Shown here piece after piece: positions 27,486 to 35,391 of a stretch of DNA of 64,000 nt (the first letter of the stretch is position 1; each line of letters starts with the position of its first letter). A program made the position numbers and the translations under genes. The stretch is from DATDAH01 sp963845425 (GTDB lineage: Bacteria > Actinomycetota > Acidimicrobiia > Acidimicrobiales > DATDAH01): positions 186,001-250,000 of the forward strand of contig CAWJSC010000016.1 in assembly GCA_963845425.1 (NCBI GenBank). Direction: 5' to 3'. The notes under the pieces were generated by a model. It searched no databases, had not been told where the DNA came from, and was given only the letters and a program-made list of their open reading frames with translations.

Positions 27486-28088
27486 TCAGTCACGACCGAT
27501 GAAGCGCATGGCCTCCGTGCGGGTGGCCACGTTCTCCCGGAAGAGGCCCCGCACCGCCGAGGTCACCGTCGAGGACCCCGGCTTCTTCACCCCGCGCATG
27601 GACATGCAGAGGTGCTCGGCCTCGATCACGACCAGCACGCCCTTGGGCTGCAGGGTGCGCTCGATCTCGTCGGCGATCTGGGTGGTCAACCGCTCCTGGA
27701 CCTGGGGTCGCCGGGCATAGGCGTCGACCAGGCGGGCCAGCTTGGACAGGCCCGTGATGCGGCCATCGTCGTTGGGGATGTAGGCCACGTGGGCCTTGCC
27801 CATGAAGGGCACGAGGTGGTGCTCACAGGTCGACACCAGGGCGATGTCGCGGACCATCACCATCTCGTCGTGGCCGGCGTCGAAGGTCACCTGCAGGTGG
27901 TGATCGGGCATCTCCCGCAGGCCGCAGAAGATCTCCTCGTACATGCGGGCGACGCGGGCCGGCGTGTCCTGCAGGCCGTCCCGGTCCGGGTCCTCGCCGA
28001 TGGCGGCGAGGATCTCGCGCACCGCGGCCTCGATGCGAGGCCGGTCGATCGGGGGCAGTTCCCCGTTCACCTCTCCACCGTCCGGCAC
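27486..28088 (-). CDS. folE: GTP cyclohydrolase I
   Basis: Converts GTP to dihydroneopterin triphosphate, the entry to folate synthesis. The 200-residue protein has the zinc-site region STCEHHLVPFMGKAHVAYIP near residue 85-105, GLSKLARLVDAYARRPQVQE and MSMRGVKKPGS with the zinc-binding Cys in EAEHLCMSMRG. A second GTG seven codons downstream (28067 region) could be the true start. It follows hpt by one base, a gene pair also close together in mycobacteria. Confidence 0.95.
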   Translation of the reverse strand: MPDGGEVNGELPPIDRPRIEAAVREILAAIGEDPDRDGLQDTPARVARMYEEIFCGLREMPDHHLQVTFDAGHDEMVMVRDIALVSTCEHHLVPFMGKAHVAYIPNDDGRITGLSKLARLVDAYARRPQVQERLTTQIADEIERTLQPKGVLVVIEAEHLCMSMRGVKKPGSSTVTSAVRGLFRENVATRTEAMRFIGRD

Positions 28089-28089
28089 C

Positions 28090-28656
28090 TCAGAGCTGCT
28101 CGTTGTAGACGCAGATGTAGGGGAGGTTCCGGTAGCGCTCGGCGACGTCGAGGCCGTAGCCGATGACGAAATCCGGGGGAATCTCGAAGCCCACGTACTT
28201 GAGGCTGGACCCGTCGGCCGCCCCCTCGCGCAGCAGCAGGGCGCAGACCTCGAGGCTGGCCGGGTTACGGGACTCGAGGTTGCGCTTCAGGTAGCGCAGG
28301 GTCAGGCCGCTGTCGACGATGTCCTCGACCAGCAGGACGTCCCGGCCCTGGAGGTCGATGTCCAGGTCCTTCACGATGCGAACCACGCCGGAGGTACGGG
28401 TGGCGGCGCCGTAGGAGGACACCGCCATGAAGTCGAACTCCACGGGGAGGGCGATGTGGCGGGACAGGTCGCTCATGAACATGAACGCCCCCTTCAGCAC
28501 CCCGACCAACAGCGGGGGCCGGCCCTGGTAGTCCTCGGTGATCTGGGCCCCCAGCGCGGCCACCCGGGCGGCCAGCTCGTCGGCGGGCACCACCACCCGG
28601 CCCAGGTGCGGATCCTCGACCCGCACCACGGATTCGTCCTCGCCCTGCTCGCCCAT
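28090..28656 (-). CDS. hpt: Hypoxanthine phosphoribosyltransferase
   Basis: Purine salvage enzyme making IMP or GMP from bases and PRPP. The 188-residue protein has VGVLKGAFMFMSDLSRHI, the PRPP loop VLLVEDIVDSGLTLRYL near residue 105-120, and the C-terminal KYVGFEIPPDFVIGYGLDVA shared by HPRTs. TAAGGT lies nine bases before the ATG. It is followed directly by folE. Confidence 0.94.
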   Translation of the reverse strand: MGEQGEDESVVRVEDPHLGRVVVPADELAARVAALGAQITEDYQGRPPLLVGVLKGAFMFMSDLSRHIALPVEFDFMAVSSYGAATRTSGVVRIVKDLDIDLQGRDVLLVEDIVDSGLTLRYLKRNLESRNPASLEVCALLLREGAADGSSLKYVGFEIPPDFVIGYGLDVAERYRNLPYICVYNEQL

Positions 28657-28665
28657 CGTGCCGGG

Positions 28666-28671
28666 ACCTTA
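28666..28671 (-). promoter_or_regulatory. -10 element TAAGGT of hpt (near-leaderless)
   Basis: TAAGGT nine bases before the hpt ATG in the short gap after tilS. Confidence 0.42.
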
Positions 28672-28701
28672 TCGGCGGCACCGATGTGGGTCCCGATGCG
28701 C

Positions 28702-29571
28702 TCAGCGCTCGAGGCGGAGGCGGCCGTCGGCCCGCAGCACCCGCCAACCCGCCTGCACGTCGGCGCCGCGGGACTCGTGGCGGACCACCGCCAGCACCCG
28801 GTCGACGGCGGCGGCGTCGACGGGGTACTCCGCACCCATGCCCCGCCACAGCCACGCTCGTAGGGCCCGACGGGCCAGGGCGGGCTCGGCGGCCTGCAAC
28901 GCCCGGGTGTCGGTGGGGTCCAGGTCACCCGCCAGCCGGTCGAGCAGCTCGGTCTCCTCACCCAGGATCTCGGCCTGGCGGGCCAGCACGGGCACGACGT
29001 CGCGGCCCGCGACGTCGTCGAGCAGCGGCAGCACCTCGTGACGCACCCGGGTCCGGCGGTGGGTCGGGTCGACGTTGGTCGGGTCCTGCAGGGCGTCGAG
29101 GCCCTCGGCCACGCAGAGCGCGGCCGTCTCGGCCCGGCGCAGGCCCAGCAGGGGCCGGCGCTGGTCCCGGCGCATGCCGGCCAGACCCGGGCGCCCCGCA
29201 CCCCGCACCAGGTTCAGGAGCATGGTCTCGGCCTGGTCGTCCGCGGTGTGGCCCGTGAGCACGTCGCGGGGCAGGACCTTGTAGCGGGCGGCCCGGGCCC
29301 GGGCCTGGAGGTTCGGGCCGGGTAGGACGGTGACCTGCTCGCGCCGCAACCGGGCGCCGTACCGGGCCGCGGCGTCGCCCACCCGGTCGGCCTCGGCCAC
29401 CGAGCCCGGGCGCAGGCCGTGGTCGACGTGCACCGCGGTGACCGAGCACCCGGCGGCGACGGCCAGGACCAGGAGGCTCAGCGAGTCGGCGCCGCCCGAG
29501 ACGGCACAGGTCACCTGGGTGCCGGCGGCGGGGAACTGGCAGCGGCCGAGCAACTCCTCACGGAGGCTCAC
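28702..29571 (-). CDS. tilS: tRNA(Ile)-lysidine synthase
   Basis: Modifies C34 of the AUA-reading tRNA-Ile to lysidine. The 289-residue protein carries the PP-loop ATPase motif AVSGGADSLSLLVL at residues 23-36, HVDHGLRPGS, and GHTADDQAETMLLNLVRG, all hallmarks of TilS. It has the short form without a long C-terminal domain. It sits nine bases after the zincin gene and upstream of hpt, the same order as mesJ-hpt in mycobacteria. Confidence 0.93.
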   Translation of the reverse strand: MSLREELLGRCQFPAAGTQVTCAVSGGADSLSLLVLAVAAGCSVTAVHVDHGLRPGSVAEADRVGDAAARYGARLRREQVTVLPGPNLQARARAARYKVLPRDVLTGHTADDQAETMLLNLVRGAGRPGLAGMRRDQRRPLLGLRRAETAALCVAEGLDALQDPTNVDPTHRRTRVRHEVLPLLDDVAGRDVVPVLARQAEILGEETELLDRLAGDLDPTDTRALQAAEPALARRALRAWLWRGMGAEYPVDAAAVDRVLAVVRHESRGADVQAGWRVLRADGRLRLER

Positions 29572-29580
29572 GGCCGGGAC

Positions 29581-30645
29581 CTACGCCGCAGCCCGGTCGA
29601 TCCGGGCCAGCCACCCGGCGGGATCGCGGATCTCGGCCAGGGTCGGGAGGCGGGACGGGTCCTCCCACACCGTGTCGAGGGCGTCGGGGCCGCCGACGGA
29701 CTCGATGGCGGCGATGAACTTCTCGCCCTGCTCGTACTGGGCCAGCTTGGCTTCGAGGCCCAGCAGGCGCTGCAGCAGGCGGGCCAGGCCGTTGCCCTGC
29801 TGGCGGCGCTGACGCAGGACCCGGCCGAAGCGGGCGGCGGAGGGGATCTGGTCGGCCCCGGCCCGGTCCATGGTCACGTCGCCGTGTCCCTCCAGCAGGC
29901 TCATGAGGCCGGCGACCCGCTCGAGGGCCACGCGCTGCTCGGGGCCGGCCAGGACCGCGGCCAGGCCGCCGTCCTCGAGGGGCTTGCGCCCCTCCCGCAG
30001 GTCGTCGGCCACCCGGCCGATGGCCACGATGAAGCGCTTCGGGTCCGGGTCCACGGCCCCGATCACCTCGTCCACGAGGCCGAGGTAGTGGGTCCGCAGC
30101 CAGGGGATGCCGGTGAACTGGGCCCGGTGGGTGACCTCGTGGAGGGCCAACCAGAGGCGGAACTCCCGGGGCGGGAAGGCGAACTTCTTCTCCAGGGCGA
30201 GGACGTTCGGGCCCACGTAGTAGACGAGGTCCTGGTCCTCGGGGGACTCGTCCTCGGCCACCAGCAGGTCGTACTGGCCGAGGACCCGGGTGGACATCCA
30301 GCCCAGCAGGGCACCGACCTCGGCCCCGGCGATCTTCTGGGTGATGGGCGTCAGGGGCCCGGCACCCATCCGTTCACCCAGCTTCTCGGTGAGGGGGCGC
30401 AGCAACCGCTGGAAGGAGGCGAGGTTGGCCGCGATCCACGCCGGCCGGTCGACCACACGGGCCCGGGCGGGACCCGCGGCGGAGATGAGGCCGGTGGTCT
30501 CGGCCACCCGCTCCTCGGCGATGGCGGTGAGCTCGGTGAAGTCCGGGGCCAGCGCGTCGTAGTGGTACGAGTCGGCGAAGGGCTCGTGACCGGAGAAGCG
30601 AACGGCGACCCGTTGGGCCAGGGCCCAGTCGATGGCGTCAGTCAC
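29581..30645 (-). CDS. DUF2342 zinc-dependent metalloprotease-like protein (F420-associated)
   Basis: A 354-residue member of the actinobacterial DUF2342/zincin family, annotated in places as 'coenzyme F420 biosynthesis-associated' because of co-occurrence, not because of a known function. The zinc-binding helix is LWLALHEVTHRAQFTG (HExxH as HEVTH) near residue 165-180. Gene order zincin - tilS - hpt matches Rv3626c - Rv3625c - Rv3624c of M. tuberculosis. GTG start. The 42-residue membrane peptide precedes it by 18 bases. Confidence 0.9.
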   Translation of the reverse strand: MTDAIDWALAQRVAVRFSGHEPFADSYHYDALAPDFTELTAIAEERVAETTGLISAAGPARARVVDRPAWIAANLASFQRLLRPLTEKLGERMGAGPLTPITQKIAGAEVGALLGWMSTRVLGQYDLLVAEDESPEDQDLVYYVGPNVLALEKKFAFPPREFRLWLALHEVTHRAQFTGIPWLRTHYLGLVDEVIGAVDPDPKRFIVAIGRVADDLREGRKPLEDGGLAAVLAGPEQRVALERVAGLMSLLEGHGDVTMDRAGADQIPSAARFGRVLRQRRQQGNGLARLLQRLLGLEAKLAQYEQGEKFIAAIESVGGPDALDTVWEDPSRLPTLAEIRDPAGWLARIDRAAA

Positions 30646-30663
30646 GGGCGACGCGCATGGGGG

Positions 30664-30792
30664 TCAGTTCTTCGGGTAGCGGGGGGCGGACACCTTGCGC
30701 AGGTAGCCGAAGATGGTCACCGCCAGGATGGCGAAGACGGTCAGGACCAGGATGGGTGCGAACCAGAAGTGCCAGACGACGCCGAGAACCAT
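30664..30792 (-). CDS. 42-residue single-pass membrane peptide
   Basis: MVLGVVWHFWFAPILVLTVF begins one hydrophobic helix (about residues 8-30), then a basic tail (GYLRKVSAPRYPKN). The start is chosen from TATGCT eight bases before the ATG and the small, membrane-like composition; a longer frame upstream runs antisense through the lipoprotein gene. It is the first gene of the zincin - tilS - hpt series. Function unknown. Confidence 0.62.
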   Translation of the reverse strand: MVLGVVWHFWFAPILVLTVFAILAVTIFGYLRKVSAPRYPKN

Positions 30793-30800
30793 GGGCGCGG

Positions 30801-30817
30801 AGCATAACGGGTACGTT
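30801..30817. promoter_or_regulatory. Compact divergent promoters (TATGCT minus, TACGTT plus)
   Basis: Minus-strand TATGCT (30801-30806) is eight bases from the ATG at 30792; plus-strand TACGTT (30812-30817) is eleven bases from the ATG at 30829. The two genes start only 36 bases apart, so the -10 regions face each other nearly back to back. Confidence 0.45.
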
Positions 30818-30828
30818 CTCCCACCCAG

Positions 30829-31779
30829 ATGCACCGAATCGGGGGGATCGCGGTTGTCCTGCTGCTGTTCGCCGGGGCCTGTGGCGACGACGCCTCGGAC
30901 GACGTCGCCGTGAGCGAGGACCCGGAGGCCGAGGTCACCACCACGACGGCCGCGACCACGCCAACGGAGATGCCCCAGTTCACCCTCGACCTGGTCGACA
31001 CCTCCCGGCCGACCGAGGCCGGTGCCGGGATGCCCCACCGGGACGAGCGCCGCCTCCCCACCGACGTCTACCTGCCGGCCGGGCCCGGGCCGTTCCCGTT
31101 CGTGGCCTTCGCCCACGGCCTCGACGGCCACCCCCGCAAGTTCACCCAGCTCCTCAGCGCCTGGGCCGAGGCGGGCTACGCCGTGGCCGCGCCGGCCTTC
31201 CCGCTCTCCAACGACGAGGTCCCCGGCGAGGCCACCTGGACCGACGTGGGCAACCAGCCCGGCGACATCAGCTTCGTCATCGACGAGCTGCTGGCGGCCA
31301 ACGAGGACCCCGCGTCACCCGTCTACGGGGCCATCGACCCCGAGCGCATCGGCGTGGCCGGCCTCTCCCTGGGCGGAGCCACCACCTACGGCGTGGCCTT
31401 CAACGACTGCTGCCTGGACGAGCGGCCCATCGCGGCGATGGTCCTGGACGGGGCCCGGCTGCACGTCGGCGGCGAGTTCGACTTCTCCCGGGGCCTTCCC
31501 CTCATGATCGTCCACGCCGACGAGGATCCGACCCTCCCCTACGAGGACGCCGTCGAGGCCTACGCCGAGACGGCGGCCCCGAAGTGGTTCGTCACGATCC
31601 ACGAGTTCGCCCACGCTTCCCCCTTCGAGAACGACCCCGACCCCGCCGACGACCTCGTCACCGCGTCGACCATCGCCTTCTGGGACCTCTACCTGGCCGG
31701 CGACGCTGACGCCGAGCAACGCCTGGTCGACGCCGTGGTGCCAGCAGACCTGGCAACGCTGGAATACGACCTCGGCTGA
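30829..31779 (+). CDS. Secreted alpha/beta hydrolase (dienelactone hydrolase/PAF-acetylhydrolase-like)
   Basis: A 316-residue protein with a lipoprotein-like signal (IAVVLLLFAGACGDD, Cys19) and an Asp/Thr-rich linker. The hydrolase domain has the oxyanion region FVAFAHGLDGHPRKF, nucleophile elbow GLSLGG (in IGVAGLSLGGATTYG), a likely acid in IVHADEDPTLPY and His in HEFAHASPF. Several acidic stretches suggest an exported, probably cell-surface enzyme. Substrate unknown: carboxyl esters or acetyl-phospholipids are typical. Confidence 0.82.
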   Translation: MHRIGGIAVVLLLFAGACGDDASDDVAVSEDPEAEVTTTTAATTPTEMPQFTLDLVDTSRPTEAGAGMPHRDERRLPTDVYLPAGPGPFPFVAFAHGLDGHPRKFTQLLSAWAEAGYAVAAPAFPLSNDEVPGEATWTDVGNQPGDISFVIDELLAANEDPASPVYGAIDPERIGVAGLSLGGATTYGVAFNDCCLDERPIAAMVLDGARLHVGGEFDFSRGLPLMIVHADEDPTLPYEDAVEAYAETAAPKWFVTIHEFAHASPFENDPDPADDLVTASTIAFWDLYLAGDADAEQRLVDAVVPADLATLEYDLG

Positions 31780-31806
31780 CAACTCGATTCCTCGCCTCGG
31801 CAGGGT

Positions 31807-32271
31807 CTAGACGAGGCGGTCATTGATGGCATCGGCGGCGCGGCGAACGATGGTCGGCTTGTCGTCGTCCGTCTGGATCGGGGCATTCAGCTCTTTGAAG
31901 ATGACCTCCTCGCCGGTTCGCAATCGGAACTTCAAGTGTTCGCGATCAGGGCCCAACATTCCAGTTCGGCCATTGACCACCTGCACTCCGGACAGCTCCG
32001 ACAACAACAGCCGTCTCGTGCGAACGATCGACCGCAGCGACACGGCTGCCGCGTCAAGAAGCACGGCCGACGTGCGCCTGGACCGAAAGACGAAGAACCC
32101 ACCGATCACGGCAAACCCGAAACCAGGCACTTGTGGCGGCGACTGAGCGAGACCAGCCAGTCCGACTAGCACCACCAGGAGCGAGAACCCTGCGAGGACT
32201 CGCTGCGCGACTCGGTTCTCGAACCGCACGACTGGAGCATCGCGCCCATTTGTCACGCCGCTAGCCCGCAC
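31807..32271 (-). CDS. Hypothetical protein with two membrane helices
   Basis: A 154-residue protein: N-terminal basic region, a hydrophobic pair at about residues 27-65 (FSLLVVLVGLAGLAQ and GFGFAVIGGFFVF), then a soluble part with alternating strands (LLSELSGVQVVNGRTGML, FRLRTGEEVIFKEL) similar to the bacterial PH-like domain layout. GTG start; no convincing promoter. Base composition here is visibly less GC-rich than around it. Function unknown. Confidence 0.6.
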   Translation of the reverse strand: MRASGVTNGRDAPVVRFENRVAQRVLAGFSLLVVLVGLAGLAQSPPQVPGFGFAVIGGFFVFRSRRTSAVLLDAAAVSLRSIVRTRRLLLSELSGVQVVNGRTGMLGPDREHLKFRLRTGEEVIFKELNAPIQTDDDKPTIVRRAADAINDRLV

Positions 32272-32304
32272 ATCTCGTCGACGCAGGCCGCGAGACCGGC
32301 CACT

Positions 32305-32520
32305 TCAGGTAGAGCATCCGGCCGCCGACCAGTCGGACGATGCAGCCGCATCGGCACCACCGTAGGTGGCCCCGTGAACGACGGGCGATGCAGTTGCATC
32401 GGGGGCTCCTACCCGGTCGAGAGACGGGACCTCGTCGCCCCAGCAGCCTGCGCAAGCAACGCCGGAGACGAGCACGACCAGACCAATTCGTCCCTGGCCT
32501 GACCCAATCCAGCTAGCCAC
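32305..32520 (-). CDS. Small putative lipoprotein or secreted peptide
   Basis: About 71 residues: a hydrophobic N-terminus (IGLVVLVSGVACAGC) with a lipobox-like Cys, then a small polar part rich in Ala, Asp and Ser. A GTG at 32520 is used; an ATG at 32541 is possible. It overlaps the next gene upstream by eight bases. The DNA holds two short inverted repeats of the form CGATGC...GCATCG (near 32339 and 32387). No family recognised; could be spurious. Confidence 0.35.
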   Translation of the reverse strand: MASWIGSGQGRIGLVVLVSGVACAGCWGDEVPSLDRVGAPDATASPVVHGATYGGADAAASSDWSAAGCST

Positions 32521-32701
32521 CTCGCACGAACGCCACAGCAAGGGTGATGGTGACCCCGAGTGCGAAGACTGGGATCAGGTATGACAGCACACGGTCGCCG
32601 GAAAGCATCTCGCCCTCGCGCTGACGCTGACCCTTCCGAAACATGAGGGCTGTGTAGAGGAGGCCCGCTCCTACGGTCGCGAAAGGAACAAGTCGGATCA
32701 C
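32513..32701 (-). CDS. 62-residue two-helix membrane protein
   Basis: MIRLVPFATVGAGLLYTALM, then FRKGQRQREGEMLSG, then a second helix (LIPVFALGVTITLAVAFVRGG). A GTG start follows GGAGC-type Shine-Dalgarno (GGAGCCCGAT before GTG). It is in the lower-GC island with other hypothetical small membrane proteins. Function unknown. Confidence 0.5.
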   Translation of the reverse strand: MIRLVPFATVGAGLLYTALMFRKGQRQREGEMLSGDRVLSYLIPVFALGVTITLAVAFVRGG

Positions 32702-32858
32702 ATCGGGCTCCGAAGGAGCTTTCTCACCCGCACCGGTGGCCTCGGCCCATCGGCGGTACCGGACCCAACCATGGTCAGAGCATCGGTCTGCTCAGGCCCC
32801 AATGAAGGACCCCGCCCCCGACCTGGCTCCAGGATCCGGCCAGAACGGGCAGCAGGGC

Positions 32859-33095
32859 TCAGGTGATGGCGAGGATTCCGATGAGAGCGAACACGCCTGC
32901 ACCCGCGAGGAGAATCGATACTTCGAAGAACCACGCCTTCTCGGGGTGAGCCAGCGCCGCCGACTCAGATGAGGTGTCGCTCGCTCTGGACCGCCAACTC
33001 CGGTACACCGAGCACCAGCCGCCAACCGTCCGCAACACGAGCAGGAAGAGGCCCGCGAAGACGAGGTACAACACGGCTGGCCCAAAGGCGGCCAC
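32859..33095 (-). CDS. 78-residue hypothetical membrane protein
   Basis: Two hydrophobic segments (about residues 5-24 and 57-76) flank a polar, Ser/Arg-rich middle. GTG start. The 157-base gap downstream (32702-32858) has no gene that I can support. No family recognised. Confidence 0.45.
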   Translation of the reverse strand: MAAFGPAVLYLVFAGLFLLVLRTVGGWCSVYRSWRSRASDTSSESAALAHPEKAWFFEVSILLAGAGVFALIGILAIT

Positions 33096-33138
33096 TCTGA
33101 TCTACTCGGCCACCCAGCGATCGGACGGGGGAGGCGCC

Positions 33139-33378
33139 CTACAACGCGTCGGGCTCGTCAGAGCAGGCCGCAATGATGCGGGCCCGGAGCTCGTCGGGGA
33201 CCTTGTCCACGCACTTGGAGGCGATGACCTTGCGCAGCTCGACCTCGAAGACGGCGATGTCCCCACACGGTGGGCAGTCGTCGAGGTGGAACCGGATCTT
33301 CTCCCGGACCTCGACCGTCAGCTCCCCGTCGAGGTAGCCGTAGAGCTCAGCGAGGGTCTCGTCGCACTTGTCGGACAT
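33139..33378 (-). CDS. rsrA: Zinc-binding anti-sigma factor of the RsrA/mycothiol-redox type
   Basis: A 79-residue ZAS-domain protein that binds and inhibits the SigR-type sigma factor encoded just upstream and releases it on thiol oxidation. The redox zinc motif HxxxCxxC is present as FHLDDCPPC near residue 40, with additional Cys residues at the N-terminus (MSDKC) and in KVIASKCVDK. It starts five bases after sigR ends. The name is by motif and position; actual sigma control is inferred. Confidence 0.9.
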   Translation of the reverse strand: MSDKCDETLAELYGYLDGELTVEVREKIRFHLDDCPPCGDIAVFEVELRKVIASKCVDKVPDELRARIIAACSDEPDAL

Positions 33379-33383
33379 GGGGC

Positions 33384-33974
33384 TCAGGAGGTGGTCGGGG
33401 ACGGTTCGGCCTCGCGGGGCACGAGGTTGCGCTGCTTGCCGTACTCGTACAACTGCTTCTGCATGGCCTTTCTTCCCCGGTGCAGCCGACTCATCACGGT
33501 GCCGATCGGGATGTCCAGGATCTCGGCGATCTCCTTGTAGGCGAAGCCTTCGACATCGGCCAGCAGCACGGCCATGCGGAACTGCTCGGGCAGGGCCTCC
33601 AGGGCGTCCTTGACCTCGGAGTCGGTGAGGTGGTCCAGCAGCTCGTCCTCGGCGCTGCGCCCGGCGGTCGCTCCCTCCAGGCCGCCGAGGCGGCGGTAGA
33701 GGTAGAGGTCCTCGACCTCCTCGAGGTCGGTCTCGTCCGGGCGGCGCTTCTTGGCCCGGTAGATGTTGATGTAGGTGTTGGTGAGGATCCGGTACAGCCA
33801 GGCCTTGAGGTTGGTGCCCTCCTGGAAGCTGTGGAACGCCCGGTAGGCCTTGAGGTAGGTCTCCTGGACGAGGTCCTCGGCGTCGGAGGGGTTGCGGGTC
33901 ATCCGCAGGGCGGCGCCATAGAGCCCGTCCATGAGCGGCATGGCCTGCTCGGCGAAGGTGGCCTGGTCCGCCAT
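33384..33974 (-). CDS. sigR: ECF sigma factor SigR/SigH type
   Basis: Group IV sigma factor for the thiol-oxidative and heat stress response. The 196-residue protein has region 2 (GLYGAALRMTRNPSDAEDLV then QETYLKAYRAFHSFQEGTNL, then KAWLYRILTNTYINIYRAKK) and region 4 (ALPEQFRMAVLLADVEGFAY then KEIAEILDIPIGTVMSRLHR). The pair with rsrA is the canonical arrangement. TAGGGT lies seven bases before the ATG, inside the last codons of the downstream-oriented SLH gene; no SigR-type autoregulatory promoter (GGAAT...GTT) was found. Confidence 0.93.
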   Translation of the reverse strand: MADQATFAEQAMPLMDGLYGAALRMTRNPSDAEDLVQETYLKAYRAFHSFQEGTNLKAWLYRILTNTYINIYRAKKRRPDETDLEEVEDLYLYRRLGGLEGATAGRSAEDELLDHLTDSEVKDALEALPEQFRMAVLLADVEGFAYKEIAEILDIPIGTVMSRLHRGRKAMQKQLYEYGKQRNLVPREAEPSPTTS

Positions 33975-33981
33975 GGGGCGA

Positions 33982-33987
33982 ACCCTA
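33982..33987 (-). promoter_or_regulatory. -10 element TAGGGT of sigR (leaderless)
   Basis: TAGGGT, seven bases, ATG at 33974. The hexamer overlaps the last codons and stop of the SLH gene. Confidence 0.55.
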
Positions 33988-35316
33988 CGGGACGACCGTG
34001 GTCGGGGGCACGGTCGTGGTCGGCGCCGTCGTGGCCGGAACGGTCGTGGGGGGCGCCGTGGTCGGGGCCAGCGTGGTGGCGGGCACGGTGGTCGGGGGCG
34101 TCGCCGGCGAGGCGGGAGGCGGCGCGGGATGGAGGAAGGCGTGGGTGGCCTGGAGCCACACCGCGACCTGCGCCCGGTCGACGGTGGCCCCGGCCCGGAA
34201 CCGGCCGTCGATGCCGGTGAGGATCCCCTCGGCGTACGCCCACTTCAGGGCCAGGCGGAGGGACGGCGGGGCATCGGCCCAGGGATGATCGCCGGGGTAG
34301 CCCGTCGGCTTCCCAGCGGCGCGCCAGAGCCAGGTCACCAGCCGGCCCCGGGTGAGCTCCTCGGCGGGCCGGAAGGTGCCGTCGGCGTAGCCGTCGAGGA
34401 CGTCGCGGAACCGCCCCCAGCGCAGCGCCGGCGCCAGCCACGGGGGGACGTCGCGCCAGCCGTGGCCGTCGCCCACCGGGGGCTCACCGCGGAGCCGCCA
34501 GACCATCTGGGCCGCCTGGCCCCGGGTCACCGTCGGCCGGAACTGGCCGATGACCGCCCGGTAGCTGCCGTTGTCGTACCCGGTGACCAGGCCTTCGGCG
34601 GCCGCCCAGGCGATGGCGTCCGCGGCCCAGAAGTCGTCCTGGACGTCCCAGAACGGCCCGCTCGTCCGGTCCGGATCACAGCCCCGGACCGCACTGCTGA
34701 CCAGCAGCGCCAGGCCCCGCTCCCCGGCCGTGGTCAGGTGCAGGTAGTCGCCCAGGAAGTAGGGCGAGGGGGCATCCGCGAGCCGGGTCCACTCGGCGTA
34801 GTGCACGTAGGTCGCCTTCGGGTGCTCGTTGGCCACCCGGTGGACCACCTCGTTGTAGGCCGCCGCCCGGTCGTTGATCATCGGGTAGGCCCGGTTGCCC
34901 CCCGGCTTCTGGTCCAGCCAGAGCACGCAGTCCACATACGGGGTGATCCGAGCCAGGAACCGGCGCATGCTCGTCTCGAACTGCTGGACCGTGTTGCTCC
35001 AGAACGCATCCCCGGTGCCCAACTCGGCCACGACGATGTCGGGGCCGTTCGGCGCCTGGACGATCGGCAGCAGCAACGGCAGGTGGTAGTCGGTGTAGCC
35101 CGCCCCGACGGCGTGGTAGTAGGCGATCGGATTGGTGGGCGTGACCCGGGCGGCGATCTCGGGCTCGGCGTCCCGGCCGATCGAGTCGCCCACGAAGGCC
35201 ACGGAGGCAGGGGCCTCGGCGGCGGCCGGCCGCGGCGTGCCGCGGCTGGACAAGGCCGCCGTCACCGCCAAGGCGACCACCAGGAACGCTCCGAGCCTCC
35301 GCACCCTGTCTCTCAC
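33985..35316 (-). CDS. Secreted SGNH hydrolase with SLH repeats and Thr/Pro tail
   Basis: About 443 residues. A signal peptide (GAFLVVALAVTAALSSRG) leads to an SGNH/GDSL-like domain: block I VAFVGDSIG, GTGDAFW, and DYLHLTTAGERGL with the catalytic Asp/His. Three SLH modules follow (WAAAEGLVTGYDNGSYR, WGRFRDVLDGYADGTFRP, WAYAEGILTGIDGRFRAG), which attach proteins to cell-wall polymers, then a low-complexity tail of PTTVPATT repeats that may span the envelope. GTG at 35316 is preferred over a long upstream extension without signal character. Acyl or acetyl substrates are plausible; none is proven. Confidence 0.83.
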   Translation of the reverse strand: MRDRVRRLGAFLVVALAVTAALSSRGTPRPAAAEAPASVAFVGDSIGRDAEPEIAARVTPTNPIAYYHAVGAGYTDYHLPLLLPIVQAPNGPDIVVAELGTGDAFWSNTVQQFETSMRRFLARITPYVDCVLWLDQKPGGNRAYPMINDRAAAYNEVVHRVANEHPKATYVHYAEWTRLADAPSPYFLGDYLHLTTAGERGLALLVSSAVRGCDPDRTSGPFWDVQDDFWAADAIAWAAAEGLVTGYDNGSYRAVIGQFRPTVTRGQAAQMVWRLRGEPPVGDGHGWRDVPPWLAPALRWGRFRDVLDGYADGTFRPAEELTRGRLVTWLWRAAGKPTGYPGDHPWADAPPSLRLALKWAYAEGILTGIDGRFRAGATVDRAQVAVWLQATHAFLHPAPPPASPATPPTTVPATTLAPTTAPPTTVPATTAPTTTVPPTTVVP

Positions 35317-35379
35317 TCGCCTCGCCTGCGCTGGTCCCGCACGGTACCGGCGCCGTCCGCCCGTCGGCCGTCGTGTGCA

Positions 35380-35385
35380 TAGGGT
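35380..35385 (+). promoter_or_regulatory. -10 element TAGGGT (leaderless hypothetical gene)
   Basis: TAGGGT, six bases, GTG at 35392. Divergent to the SGNH-SLH gene. Confidence 0.58.
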
Positions 35386-35391
35386 GCGACC

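Noticed and set aside
33975..34040. SigR autoregulatory promoter upstream of sigR
   Set aside because: No GGAAT...GTT pair at the required spacing; a housekeeping-type TAGGGT is there instead.
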